64,000 nucleotides of DNA from Siderastrea radians (lineage: Eukaryota > Cnidaria > Anthozoa > Scleractinia > Rhizangiidae): NCBI GenBank assembly GCA_964017195.1, contig OZ024895.1, positions 17,816,034-17,880,033 on the forward strand, in the 5' to 3' direction. Numbering within the stretch: position 1 is the stretch's first letter; every line of letters starts with the position of its first letter. Positions 7,177 through 14,533 of the stretch are shown one piece after another. A program made the translations under genes and the position numbers. Below the pieces are notes generated by a model. That model made no database searches and was not told the origin of the DNA. It worked only from the letters and a program-made list of their open reading frames with translations.

Positions 7177-8577
7177 ATGCCTGACGTGAGTACACAAACC
7201 CCACCGGCTCACCCACGTTCCGAAGGGACCGTCAACCCGGCGTTACGGATTTTCAAGGTGCCACCGACCGACATTAGCATCAATGCCTATCGCATGGTCA
7301 CCATCCAACCCACCACCACGGGTATCAATCCCATGGAATTCATTGTGCCAGGGTTGGACGATTTTGTGGATTTGGGACGCAGTTACTTTACCATGGAATT
7401 GAGTTTGAAAAAGGAGGATGCCGGGAACTTGGACGCCGCTGAAAAATTATGGCCCGTCAACAATTTGGCCCATTCCATCATCAAACAAATTGACTTGCAG
7501 TTGAATGGCACGTTGATCAGTCCTCAATCCGACACGTATCATTACAAAGCTTACCTAGAAAACTTGCTGAATTTTGACCGAGAAGATGGCAAGACCGTGT
7601 TGGGACCCCAAGGATGGTTCAATCAAGTGGATTTCCCACCCCAATGGACTGCCAACAATACCAACAAAGCAGGGAACCATGCTCACTGGCAAGCTCTCAG
7701 TGCCAATCACAAAGCGGCCTATGAAGCCATGGTAGCCGAAGTCACCAAGTATGCTGCTGGTGTCACCCACAGTCTGGTGTTTACCCCGCACCTGGAAGTG
7801 TTTCACACTGGCAAACTGTTAGTGCCTGGCATCGAAATCAAGATGAAATTTCATTTCAATGGTCCCAGCCTGTTTTTCAATGGAGTGGGTGAAGCGGGAC
7901 GATTGATGGAAGGCGATGTGAAACTACGGTTTCATCTCTGTCAACTGCGTTTGAATGATGCCATCTACCACAGTTTGTCTGAAAAAAGACACAATGAAGG
8001 CCAAGTGGCGGCTTACCCGACCGTCCGCAGTGAAATCCGCACGTTCAGCATGCAAAACAACCTGGTCCGCTTTGATATCCCCAACCTGTTTCAAAACAGA
8101 ATACCGGACCGATTGATTGTGGGGTTGTTGGACAGCCGTGCCTTCAATGGAGATGTGACCCGAGATCCTTTCTGTTTCCAGAAATTTGGTTTGAGCTCCA
8201 TTAAACAGATTGTCAAAGGAGAAGAATACCCTTATGAAACCCTGCAGTTAGTGCACAACAATGGCACCCGAGATAATCTAGGTTACTTCCGTTTTCTGCA
8301 AGCCAGTGGTGCCTGGTGTAAAAAGAAAGGCAATATGGTAGAACTAGGAGATTGGGGCCAAGCGAAAAATTGTACCTTGTTCATGTTTGACAATGTGGCC
8401 AATGGATGTGCCGACAGTCAAAACCTCAACCCCAAGCAAACCGGCGATTTACAACTGGTCTTGGAATTTGGAGCTGCTCCCGGTAACAATATAACCGTGC
8501 TCGTCTATGGAGAATTTGAGAATTTGCTGGAGATTGACAGGAACGGAGCTGTGTTGTATAACATTTACCAGCACTGA
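7177..8577 (+). CDS. Hexon-like major capsid protein
   Basis: 466 residues. It has the conserved start of adintovirus/Polinton major capsid proteins: TDISINAYRMVTIQP, then IEFIVPGLDDFVDLGRS-type text at about residues 50-70, NNLAHSIIKQIDLQLNG near 95-110, and YHYKAYLENLLNF near 124-136. This is a double-jelly-roll capsid protein; relatives in animal genomes are often labelled F54H12.2-like. The C-terminus has GDLQLVLEFGAAP and a jelly-roll strand VLVYGEFENLLEID. The frame is intact with typical length. It is followed after two bases by the maturation protease, the usual late-cluster order. Confidence 0.9.
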   Translation: MPDVSTQTPPAHPRSEGTVNPALRIFKVPPTDISINAYRMVTIQPTTTGINPMEFIVPGLDDFVDLGRSYFTMELSLKKEDAGNLDAAEKLWPVNNLAHSIIKQIDLQLNGTLISPQSDTYHYKAYLENLLNFDREDGKTVLGPQGWFNQVDFPPQWTANNTNKAGNHAHWQALSANHKAAYEAMVAEVTKYAAGVTHSLVFTPHLEVFHTGKLLVPGIEIKMKFHFNGPSLFFNGVGEAGRLMEGDVKLRFHLCQLRLNDAIYHSLSEKRHNEGQVAAYPTVRSEIRTFSMQNNLVRFDIPNLFQNRIPDRLIVGLLDSRAFNGDVTRDPFCFQKFGLSSIKQIVKGEEYPYETLQLVHNNGTRDNLGYFRFLQASGAWCKKKGNMVELGDWGQAKNCTLFMFDNVANGCADSQNLNPKQTGDLQLVLEFGAAPGNNITVLVYGEFENLLEIDRNGAVLYNIYQH

Positions 8578-8579
8578 AG

Positions 8580-9119
8580 ATGGAACACGTGGCCTTGAAT
8601 AATGTCCAGTTGGATTATTTAGCCCGAGACGACCCCCAATTGAAACCGATGTTTTACGGGACGGTGGCCTGTGATCGTTTACCCAAGAGTCCTGTCAAGA
8701 CCCAACCCCAAGGGTACATTGTGAATACCGACCCACACGATCAACCGGGACAACATTGGTTAGCGGTGTGGACAGATCGAAACGTGTGTGAAATCCTGGA
8801 CAGTTATGCTTTACCCATGGACACGTACGTGCAAGCTACCCCGTTACGAGATTGGATTGTGCAATATTGGAAGTATGTGGTGACCAATGGCAAGTCCCTC
8901 CAAGCCATTTCAAGCAAGAGTTGTGGTGATTACGCCTTGTTGTACTTGAAAGCCAAAGCCCGTGGACGGACCTTGCAAGCGTTTTTAAATGAGTTTTCCG
9001 ATCATGATTATGTAAGCAATGACCATCAAGCCGGTCAACGCCTTCAACAATTGATTGTAGGGCAAGAAGCCCGATGGTATCAACTTTGTTGTCATCCGTA
9101 TCATCAATGTAATCATTAA
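8580..9119 (+). CDS. Adenain-like maturation cysteine protease
   Basis: 179 residues. The catalytic residues of peptidase family C5 are visible in order: His in GQHWLAVW (about residue 60), Asp in EILDSYA (about 75), and Cys in SKSCGDYALLYL (about 119), with a Gln near residue 111 (LQAISSKSC) as candidate oxyanion-hole residue. Adenain cleaves capsid and core precursors during assembly. The likely substrates here are the neighbouring proteins with QRGG or MRGG motifs. AATAAA overlaps the stop region (about 9119-9125), giving a possible polyadenylation signal before the tRNA-like gene. Confidence 0.88.
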   Translation: MEHVALNNVQLDYLARDDPQLKPMFYGTVACDRLPKSPVKTQPQGYIVNTDPHDQPGQHWLAVWTDRNVCEILDSYALPMDTYVQATPLRDWIVQYWKYVVTNGKSLQAISSKSCGDYALLYLKAKARGRTLQAFLNEFSDHDYVSNDHQAGQRLQQLIVGQEARWYQLCCHPYHQCNH

Positions 9120-9147
9120 ATAAAATATGTTGGAAAAACGTGGTGTC

Positions 9148-9235
9148 GGAGTCGTAGCTCAGTCGGTAGAGCCTTTGGATCCCCCCTCGAATACATGAGG
9201 AGGGTCGTGCGTGGGTTCGAGTCCCACCGATTCCA
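9148..9235 (+). tRNA. tRNA-like gene with a non-standard anticodon arm
   Basis: A 7-bp acceptor stem (GGAGTCG with CGATTCC, one G-U), a D arm (GCTC/GAGC, 9157-9172) and a T arm (GTGGG TTCGAGT CCCAC, 9211-9227) are all intact. The polymerase III boxes are present: A box TAGCTCAGTCGG (9155-9166) and a perfect B box GGTTCGAGTCC (9214-9224). The anticodon region is 15 or so bases too long. It folds as one extended hairpin (9178-9188 with 9197-9206, 8-base loop), not a 5-bp stem with 7-base loop, so I cannot name an amino acid. It could be a tRNA with an intron, a tRNA mimic or a small polymerase III RNA. It lies between the protease and ATPase genes. Confidence 0.75.
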
Positions 9236-9248
9236 ATAAAAAGGTGCC

Positions 9249-9256
9249 TTTTTTTT
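9249..9256 (+). terminator. Polymerase III oligo-T terminator
   Basis: Eight T residues begin 13 bases after the tRNA-like gene, as expected for RNA polymerase III termination. Confidence 0.7.
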
Positions 9257-9280
9257 AAAAACTGGGTAGTCGTCCTCATC

Positions 9281-9934
9281 ATGCAAACGGGGAAACCATT
9301 TCGTTTTCATACCCCGTCCTCTATTTTGGTTGTGGGACCGTCGGGATGTGGCAAAACCGTGTTTACGGAAAAACTCTTGGTAGACAACCCGGAGTTGTTT
9401 GACACCCCACCGACCCAAATGCATTATTGTTATGGGGCGTGGCAAGATCGATTTCAAGGCATGCAAGATCGTGGGGTGGTGTTTCACGAAGGGATTCCCG
9501 ATCATGAGGCGTTGGTGCAATGGTTTCCTGAAGGACAGGGGGTCCTGGTCTTGGATGATTTAATGGATGAAGGCAGTCACGATAAACGCGTGTTGGATTT
9601 ATTCACCAAACATTCACATCATCAAGGGGTGACGGTGCTCTACTTGTGCCAAGACATGTTTCCCGTGGGTCGCTATGCCAAAAGTATTTCCCGCAATGCC
9701 CATTACATTGTGGCGTTCAAGAACCCCCGGGATCAATTAGGGGTACGCAATGTCATGCTGCAATCGTTTCCGACCACTTGGAAAGACACGTTGGAGACGT
9801 TTCATCAAGCCACCACACGACCGTATGGGTATTTGGTCTTGGATTTACACCCCGCCTCCTCCGATCAACAACGGTTGTTGAGTCACCTATTAAAAGACGA
9901 AGGATGGACGCGCACCTATCAAAAGCGAGTATAA
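9281..9934 (+). CDS. FtsK/HerA-type genome packaging ATPase
   Basis: 217 residues. Walker A is GPSGCGKT (about residues 23-30) and Walker B is GVLVLDDLMDE (about 87-97). The later segment VTVLYLCQDMFPVG with ARNAHYIVAF-like text fits the sensor region of A32-type packaging ATPases. These drive viral DNA into the capsid. The length is typical for adintovirus and Polinton ATPases. It starts 25 bases after the oligo-T tract of the tRNA-like gene, and its stop overlaps the TATA box of the next gene. Confidence 0.9.
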   Translation: MQTGKPFRFHTPSSILVVGPSGCGKTVFTEKLLVDNPELFDTPPTQMHYCYGAWQDRFQGMQDRGVVFHEGIPDHEALVQWFPEGQGVLVLDDLMDEGSHDKRVLDLFTKHSHHQGVTVLYLCQDMFPVGRYAKSISRNAHYIVAFKNPRDQLGVRNVMLQSFPTTWKDTLETFHQATTRPYGYLVLDLHPASSDQQRLLSHLLKDEGWTRTYQKRV

Positions 9935-9936
9935 AG
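9930..9936 (+). promoter_or_regulatory. TATA box before the Gly-rich gene
   Basis: TATAAAG overlaps the ATPase stop codon and lies 33 bases before the ATG at 9969, a spacing like the other TATA boxes of the element. Confidence 0.55.
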
Positions 9937-9968
9937 GGACCCTTGGAACAGGAAACAAGAGAGTAATC

Positions 9969-10850
9969 ATGGCCGATGATGACGACCGTCAACCCCCGCA
10001 ATCGTACGATACCGTGGCCCCAGCGGGGGTCGGGGCGTTCAGCAGCAATGTCATGTCCCCAAGGGCTTGGCAAGATTTATATTTGAGCGGAGACCAAGGC
10101 CTTCTCGACGTGGCCATGGAGGAAATGCGATCGGATCTCCTCTATGAGTTTATGCAATCCATCCCCCCTGCCGACGTCGTGGCGAACTGGCCCGATGTAG
10201 ATGGGGCAGCCCCTGCCCAGGCCTCTTCCCCCGCGGGGGTAGGAAGTCAAGCATCCCATTCACCCTCATTCCAAAGCCCCCAGACCACCCCAGAGTCTTC
10301 TGGGGCTCGAACGCCTGCGACGCCTCCTAGCGTACCCCGGGCGGCGGGTGCTCGAACAGCGGCGGGGGCTGGGGGTAATGGTAGGGGACGCCGTGGACCT
10401 AGGACTAGAGGTGGACGTGGTGGGGGACGTGGCGGTGGACGTGGTGGTGGTGGTGGTGGTGCTGGTGGTGGTGCTGGTGCTGGCGGTGGAGGAGGTGGTG
10501 CTGGTGGTGCTGGTGGTGGTGGAGGAGGTGGTGGTGGAGGAGGTGGTGGTGGTGGCGGTGGAGGTGGTGGTGGTGGTGGACGACGGGGGCGCCGACGCCG
10601 ACGCCTTTTCCCCACTTCACCTGCCTCCACCACTACCACTCCCGGATCGTCTGGGAGGTCTGGCAGACAACCTCGTACCTTGCGTCAAGCCGATTTACAA
10701 CGACGTTTACGCATGCTGTTACAAGATCAAGAACAATTAGCCCAAGGACGTGAAATTGCTAATGTCACCATGACCAATAGCATTGTGACCAGTTATAAAC
10801 AAGGAGGAGCACCCAGCGTACAAACCTCGTCGTCCCGCGTGTCGCCGTGA
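9969..10850 (+). CDS. Gly-rich structural-type protein
   Basis: 293 residues. The acidic N-terminus (MADDDD), then Ser/Pro/Ala-rich text, then about residues 130-205 of RGG/GGGRGGG passing into nearly pure Gly. A helical Arg/Gln segment follows (about 235-255), then a conserved-looking tail with TNSIVTSYKQGG. The Gly tract is encoded by GGT/GGA microsatellite DNA (about 10,420-10,580), so its length is likely variable. Arg-Gly repeats usually bind nucleic acids. I do not recognise the family with confidence; its position between ATPase and SLATT-like gene suggests a late protein. Confidence 0.6.
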   Translation: MADDDDRQPPQSYDTVAPAGVGAFSSNVMSPRAWQDLYLSGDQGLLDVAMEEMRSDLLYEFMQSIPPADVVANWPDVDGAAPAQASSPAGVGSQASHSPSFQSPQTTPESSGARTPATPPSVPRAAGARTAAGAGGNGRGRRGPRTRGGRGGGRGGGRGGGGGGAGGGAGAGGGGGGAGGAGGGGGGGGGGGGGGGGGGGGGGGRRGRRRRRLFPTSPASTTTTPGSSGRSGRQPRTLRQADLQRRLRMLLQDQEQLAQGREIANVTMTNSIVTSYKQGGAPSVQTSSSRVSP

Positions 10851-10852
10851 AG

Positions 10853-11521
10853 ATGAAAACCGTCGTGTCGTTATTGAATGGATCGAAACAGCATGGACTT
10901 CCCTTCCCTCCGGAATTATTACAACGTATGGATTCCTTGTATGCCTTTTACCACCAACAATGGTGGTGTTATCGCAAAATGTTGAATCATTACAAGTGTA
11001 TCAATGCCTTGTTCAATGGCATGGCATTACTCCTGATGGCCGCAGGTATGATTGCTGGTCCGCTATTGGACAACAGTACATTGGTAGCCTGTTTGGCCGC
11101 GGTGGGCACCGTGGTCAAAGGATGGAATGATTTTAAACAATACCGATTTAAAGTGACCATGAGTCGATTTGCGTTTACCACCTATGCCAAAGCCTTAACC
11201 GAATTGAAAACCTATGTGAGAGGTATTCCCTTGGAGGATCTGGAAGGATTTTTAATCAAGATGCAAACCTTGGATGATACCATTGTGGATTTCACCCCTC
11301 CGTTACCCAAACGATGTCTCCAAGATTACCATGGTCATTTTGTGTACCAACCCTTGGAAGCCCTATGCTATGTAGACGGATGTCCTCGTCCCTTGAAACC
11401 CAAAGACTACTGGATCCATAAAAAGCCGCTCCCTCCCAGTCCTACACTCTTAGAACCATGGCCGTCCAACGACGACGACGACGACGACGCAGAAAAAGGA
11501 AACAACGAGGAGGAGCTTTAA
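10853..11521 (+). CDS. Two-TM membrane protein, SLATT-like
   Basis: 222 residues from ATG 10,853; an in-frame GTG at 10,847 overlaps the previous stop. Residues about 20-45 form a polar helix (HHQQWW-like, YRKMLNHY), followed by two membrane segments (about 48-70 and 75-92) and a long charged helix (KGWNDFKQYRFKVTMSRFAF). SLATT proteins have this plan: two TM helices after a short N-terminal helix, with a cytosolic helical part; in bacteria they occur in nucleotide-signalling defence systems. The C-terminus has six consecutive Asp and overlaps the next gene, whose Arg run is read from the same GACGAC bases. SLATT is my inference from topology. Confidence 0.5.
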   Translation: MKTVVSLLNGSKQHGLPFPPELLQRMDSLYAFYHQQWWCYRKMLNHYKCINALFNGMALLLMAAGMIAGPLLDNSTLVACLAAVGTVVKGWNDFKQYRFKVTMSRFAFTTYAKALTELKTYVRGIPLEDLEGFLIKMQTLDDTIVDFTPPLPKRCLQDYHGHFVYQPLEALCYVDGCPRPLKPKDYWIHKKPLPPSPTLLEPWPSNDDDDDDAEKGNNEEEL

Positions 11522-11652
11522 TCCGACGACAACGAGGTGGGGGTTGGTGGTCCGATTTCAAACGCAATACCCGTCAAGGTTATAAAGAGACGCGAGACGT
11601 GATCAAACAAGACAAAGCCCTTCAACGTTTCTTGACGGGTCGACCATGGTGA
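11458..11652 (+). CDS. Basic core peptide with two QRGG motifs
   Basis: 64 residues: eight consecutive Arg, KRKQRGGALIRRQRGGGWW, then a polar helical tail. It overlaps the last 64 bases of the SLATT-like gene in another frame. The two QRGG motifs seven residues apart suggest protease trimming of the basic leader, as in adenovirus pVII-type core precursors. Family assignment rests on composition and motif only. Confidence 0.6.
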   Translation: MAVQRRRRRRRRKRKQRGGALIRRQRGGGWWSDFKRNTRQGYKETRDVIKQDKALQRFLTGRPW

Positions 11653-11816
11653 GGAGAAGAAGATTACGGCGACGACGTCGTCAACGAGGTGGATTTTTAA
11701 ATCTATTGGTCCCTGCCATGGCCGGATTAGGGAAAGCCGTGGCCTTGGAAACGGATAAACGTATAAAACGCACGATCCAAAAAGCCAATCAACGCTATCG
11801 TCGCCGTCATCGGTAA
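11646..11816 (+). CDS. Second pX/mu-like core peptide
   Basis: 56 residues; the ATG overlaps the end of the preceding gene. An Arg-rich head, then RRQRGGFLNLLVPAMAGLGK, then a basic tail (RRRHR). The pattern RRQRGG.L..L.VPA....GKA.AL is shared with the peptide at 6353-6547, so the two are paralogs. Four bases separate it from the next ATG. Confidence 0.6.
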   Translation: MVRRRRLRRRRRQRGGFLNLLVPAMAGLGKAVALETDKRIKRTIQKANQRYRRRHR

Positions 11817-11819
11817 ACG

Positions 11820-12146
11820 ATGCAACGTCTTCGACGTCAATTACCGTTTTTACGGTCCATGTTACAAGAAGCCAATGGTTCTAAACGTCAAGAGTTGTTA
11901 CAACATGCCAATGCCGATCAAATCAATGCTGTGAGTGAATTGGTGTTGAACTTCTTAAAAAACAAGATTCCCGTCACCCCACCCATGCTGGCTAACCTTC
12001 AACCCTATAAAAAGGTACTACGTGATTTGGGACGTCGTCGACATTCCGTCAAAAAACGGCGTGCGTGGTTGGTTCAACAAAAAGGACGCGGCTTGTTTCA
12101 AGGACTTCACGAGGTGTTATGTCAATGTGCTCGACCGACCCGTTAA
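11820..12146 (+). CDS. Small basic helical protein
   Basis: 108 residues. Mostly helical: PFLRSMLQEANGSKRQELLQ, then INAVSELVLNFLKNKIPVTP, then a basic stretch (RRRHSVKKRRAWLVQQKGRG). Similar small proteins with this plan (a helical bundle, VPLTP-like turn, then basic KKR..L.Q.G tail) recur in Polinton late clusters as I know them; function unknown. GRGLF could correspond to the degenerate place where relatives have a cleavage motif. It overlaps the next gene by 28 bases. Confidence 0.55.
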   Translation: MQRLRRQLPFLRSMLQEANGSKRQELLQHANADQINAVSELVLNFLKNKIPVTPPMLANLQPYKKVLRDLGRRRHSVKKRRAWLVQQKGRGLFQGLHEVLCQCARPTR

Positions 12147-12358
12147 CCCTGGCCACATGGATCACCCTGTTACAAGAGGCCAATCGGACCACCGACCAGT
12201 GGAAAGACGCCTGTTCTTATTGGAAGCATAAATATCACCTGTTGTATCGCGAGTACCAACATATGGTGAGGTCCCGCCTTTGTGAGAGCTGTCGTGAGAT
12301 AGAAGACGGGGAACTTTGCCCCGACTGTAGTCAACCCCTATGGACGAGGTCTACATGA
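12119..12358 (+). CDS. Mini zinc-ribbon protein
   Basis: 79 residues from ATG 12,119, which starts inside the preceding gene. The C-terminal part has CESC...CPDC, a four-Cys zinc-ribbon or knuckle; the middle is a Tyr/Trp/His-rich helix. It overlaps the next gene by 19 bases. Overlaps on both sides in a run of small genes support it being real. No function can be assigned. Confidence 0.5.
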   Translation: MSMCSTDPLTLATWITLLQEANRTTDQWKDACSYWKHKYHLLYREYQHMVRSRLCESCREIEDGELCPDCSQPLWTRST

Positions 12359-12993
12359 TTCCCCAAAAGGACTTGGAACAACTCATTCAATATTACAAAG
12401 GAGAACTCACCGAAAATGCCTTGTTGAACAAAGCCGCGACGCTGGCCGCTAAAAAACATGTGTTGTTGGCCAATCCCGAATTACCCCCGGCCCTGGTCAA
12501 TGCTCAAACCAAACCGTTGAGTCAAGAATTAACCAAGTTAACCAAACGCATTCGTCAATTTCCCGGAGGCGTGGGGGTTGGTGCCCCGGGTGGCCCGCCA
12601 GGCGAAGACGACGAAGAAGAAGCCGGGGATTTGGTGACGGGACCCGTGGAACAATGGTTGAAGCGCATGATAAAAGGAAGTCCGTCGACGCCCAAACCTA
12701 CCATTACCCCAACCACCAAGAAAGGCAAAGGAGCAGCCACCACTAGTAAGATTGTCAAGAAAGGGAGTCCATCCACTAGTCGAGGGGATCTACAATCGCG
12801 TTTAGAAGCCGTGCGAGAACGACGCAAGGCCTGGGAAAAGCATTTAACCGAAAGTGGTTTCACGAAAGGCAAAGGCAAAGGCAAAGGCAAAGGACCTGCC
12901 CGTGAAGTGCAAGCATTAAAACCCTTACCCGGGTGGGAAGATTGGGCCAAAGGCAAAAAGTTACGACGTCGATTGGATTACGACAGTGAGTAA
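12340..12993 (+). CDS. Late-cluster protein with helical N-terminus and basic linker
   Basis: 217 residues. The N-terminal 65 residues look helical (MIPQKDLEQLIQYYKGELTE, LANPELPPALVNAQ). An acidic stretch (EDDEEE) follows, then Ser/Thr/Pro/Lys-rich linkers with repeated KGSPST and a (GK)n run, and a C-terminal Trp motif LPGWEDWAKGKKLRRR. The N-terminal plan (a helix pair with 'NP.LPP' turn) recurs in adintovirus late clusters next to PLA2; function unknown, probably virion or scaffold. It is followed after three bases by the PLA2 gene. Confidence 0.55.
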   Translation: MDEVYMIPQKDLEQLIQYYKGELTENALLNKAATLAAKKHVLLANPELPPALVNAQTKPLSQELTKLTKRIRQFPGGVGVGAPGGPPGEDDEEEAGDLVTGPVEQWLKRMIKGSPSTPKPTITPTTKKGKGAATTSKIVKKGSPSTSRGDLQSRLEAVRERRKAWEKHLTESGFTKGKGKGKGKGPAREVQALKPLPGWEDWAKGKKLRRRLDYDSE

Positions 12994-12996
12994 ACC

Positions 12997-13356
12997 ATGC
13001 CCACCCACAGGAGGAGAAGGGGTATCAAACGGAAACGCACCCAACGAGGAGGGGCCGTGGATGTCCAAAAATGGATTGCTAAAACCGGCAAAGAATTTCA
13101 TTGGCCTGGCTATCAGTACATGGGCCCTGGCACGCATTTGGCCAAACGTCTGAAACGGGGGGATCCCGGGATCAATCGCTTGGACCAGATTGCGAAACAA
13201 CACGACATTGATTACAGCCGTGCTAAGAATTTGCAAGATAAATGGAAAGCCGATACGAAGATGATCCAAGCCATTGATCGATTACCCGGCAAGAAAACCA
13301 AGACGGAACGGGTGGTCAAGAAAATCATGCAAGCCAAGAAACGTTTAAAATTGTAA
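12997..13356 (+). CDS. Phospholipase A2-domain protein, parvovirus VP1u-like
   Basis: 119 residues. A basic head (HRRRRGIKRKRTQRGG) leads into a PLA2 domain: calcium-loop YMGPGTHLAKRL (about residues 44-55), then LDQIAKQHDIDYSRA with the catalytic HD pair (about 69-70). This matches the PLA2 of parvovirus VP1 unique regions, which breaches endosomal membranes during entry. QRGG between head and domain fits release or activation by the viral protease, but this is inference. The tail is Lys-rich. It is the last rightward gene of the late cluster. Confidence 0.85.
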   Translation: MPTHRRRRGIKRKRTQRGGAVDVQKWIAKTGKEFHWPGYQYMGPGTHLAKRLKRGDPGINRLDQIAKQHDIDYSRAKNLQDKWKADTKMIQAIDRLPGKKTKTERVVKKIMQAKKRLKL

Positions 13357-13570
13357 ACATTTAATTAACATGTTGAGTCAAAAAATGTCACATTGTTATT
13401 CTGCAGTTCGGTAGTCTTCTGTAGTTCGAGTCTCAAGCAGGATTGGCGAGACAAAACCCATTGTGATGTAGACAATCCAGATAAAATAAAAACAATGTCA
13501 TTTTGATTGATGAGTTGTCATTGTTCTCTCACAAATACTAATACGAATGTTCTGCCAGAGACGAGGGGGG
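13357..13570. other. Convergent 3' intergenic region
   Basis: It separates the rightward late cluster from the leftward gene ending at 13,571. It has AATAAA (about 13,485) for the plus side and TTTAAT at about 13,360 for the minus side. A hairpin GTCTC...GAGAC lies at about 13,430-13,453 after a B-box-like AGTTCGAGTCT. I see no gene. Confidence 0.5.
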
Positions 13571-14533
13571 TTAAGACATTAAATCAAACAATAAATCCAC
13601 GCCCTCGTCGGATGACATGTCATGAACGAGGTCTTCAGGGGGCAACAATGCCTCCAGATCAAACTCCTCGACATCGTTCATGAGTTGCTGCCAATCATCG
13701 GGTGACATGTCTTTCAATAACTCCTGCAAATACGAAACATTCTCCCAATCAGGGGAGTCCGCAACTTGCACGCCCCCCGAATCCAAATCAATGAGAGTAT
13801 GAGAGTCCGTGGGCGGTCCGTTTGTATCCACAGATTCCTGCGTCACAGGAATGGATTTCAAATAATCCGTCAGGGGGATGGTTAATGTCAAAGGTCCTAA
13901 AGCCTCCATTTTCTCTTGAGTTCTCTTTTTCTCCACCAGGCGGGCTCGACGACACCTCTCTTTCTCCATCAACACCTCTCGATGGGTCTCCCGATATTGT
14001 TGCTCATACGCCAGGAGGTGTTCCAGATTCTTTTCCCGGTAGCGCCTTTGGGCCTCCGCCAGCTTGGCTCGATTCCTTTCCCGGTAGCGCCTTTGGGCCT
14101 CCCTCAGCTTGGCTCGATTCCTTTCCCGGTAACGCTGATCAGTCTCAGCCACGCGCTCTGGATACTTTGCCTTGTAGCGCTGGCGGGCCGCCGCCACCTG
14201 TTTACGACGTTTTTCCCGGTAACACTGGCTGGACACCGCGATGAACTCTCGATTGTTTTCTCGGTACTTTTTTTTGGAGGCGGCCACTTTCTCTCGGTGT
14301 TCGGCCCGGTACCGTGCACATTTGGCCATGTTGCGTGCTCGTTTAGCCCTGAGGACTGCCCGTTCGTACTCGTCGTCGTCGTCGTCGTCGGGGTCATAGT
14401 CGGTGTCGTCGTCATCGTCGTCGTCGTGGGGGTCATAGTCGGTGTCGTTGGTGGAGTCGTCGTCGGCGTCATCGCTTTCATGGTAACTGACTGGGGGTCT
14501 GTGACGACTGCGGAACTGTCTTACGCGGGACAT
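13571..14533 (-). CDS. Basic 15-residue-repeat protein with acidic flanks
   Basis: 320 residues from the ATG at 14,533 (MSRVRQF); the frame is open to an ATG at 14,632, but that stretch overlaps the Pro-rich end of the next gene. The N-terminus has long Asp tracts encoded by GAC repeats. Then eight tandem 15-residue units, consensus (R/K)YRE.NREK.AAA.., span about residues 75-195; two adjacent units are nearly identical at DNA level (about 14,035-14,125). The C-terminus is acidic with DLEALLPPEDL, like an activation domain. A basic helical DNA-binding middle plus acidic tail suggests a transcription regulator, by inference. I do not recognise the family. Confidence 0.6.
   Translation of the reverse strand: MSRVRQFRSRHRPPVSYHESDDADDDSTNDTDYDPHDDDDDDDTDYDPDDDDDDEYERAVLRAKRARNMAKCARYRAEHREKVAASKKKYRENNREFIAVSSQCYREKRRKQVAAARQRYKAKYPERVAETDQRYRERNRAKLREAQRRYRERNRAKLAEAQRRYREKNLEHLLAYEQQYRETHREVLMEKERCRRARLVEKKRTQEKMEALGPLTLTIPLTDYLKSIPVTQESVDTNGPPTDSHTLIDLDSGGVQVADSPDWENVSYLQELLKDMSPDDWQQLMNDVEEFDLEALLPPEDLVHDMSSDEGVDLLFDLMS

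Noticed and set aside
10247..10639. Pro-rich and Val-rich frames antisense or shifted to the Gly-rich gene
   Set aside because: They are shadows of the GGT/GGA repeat.
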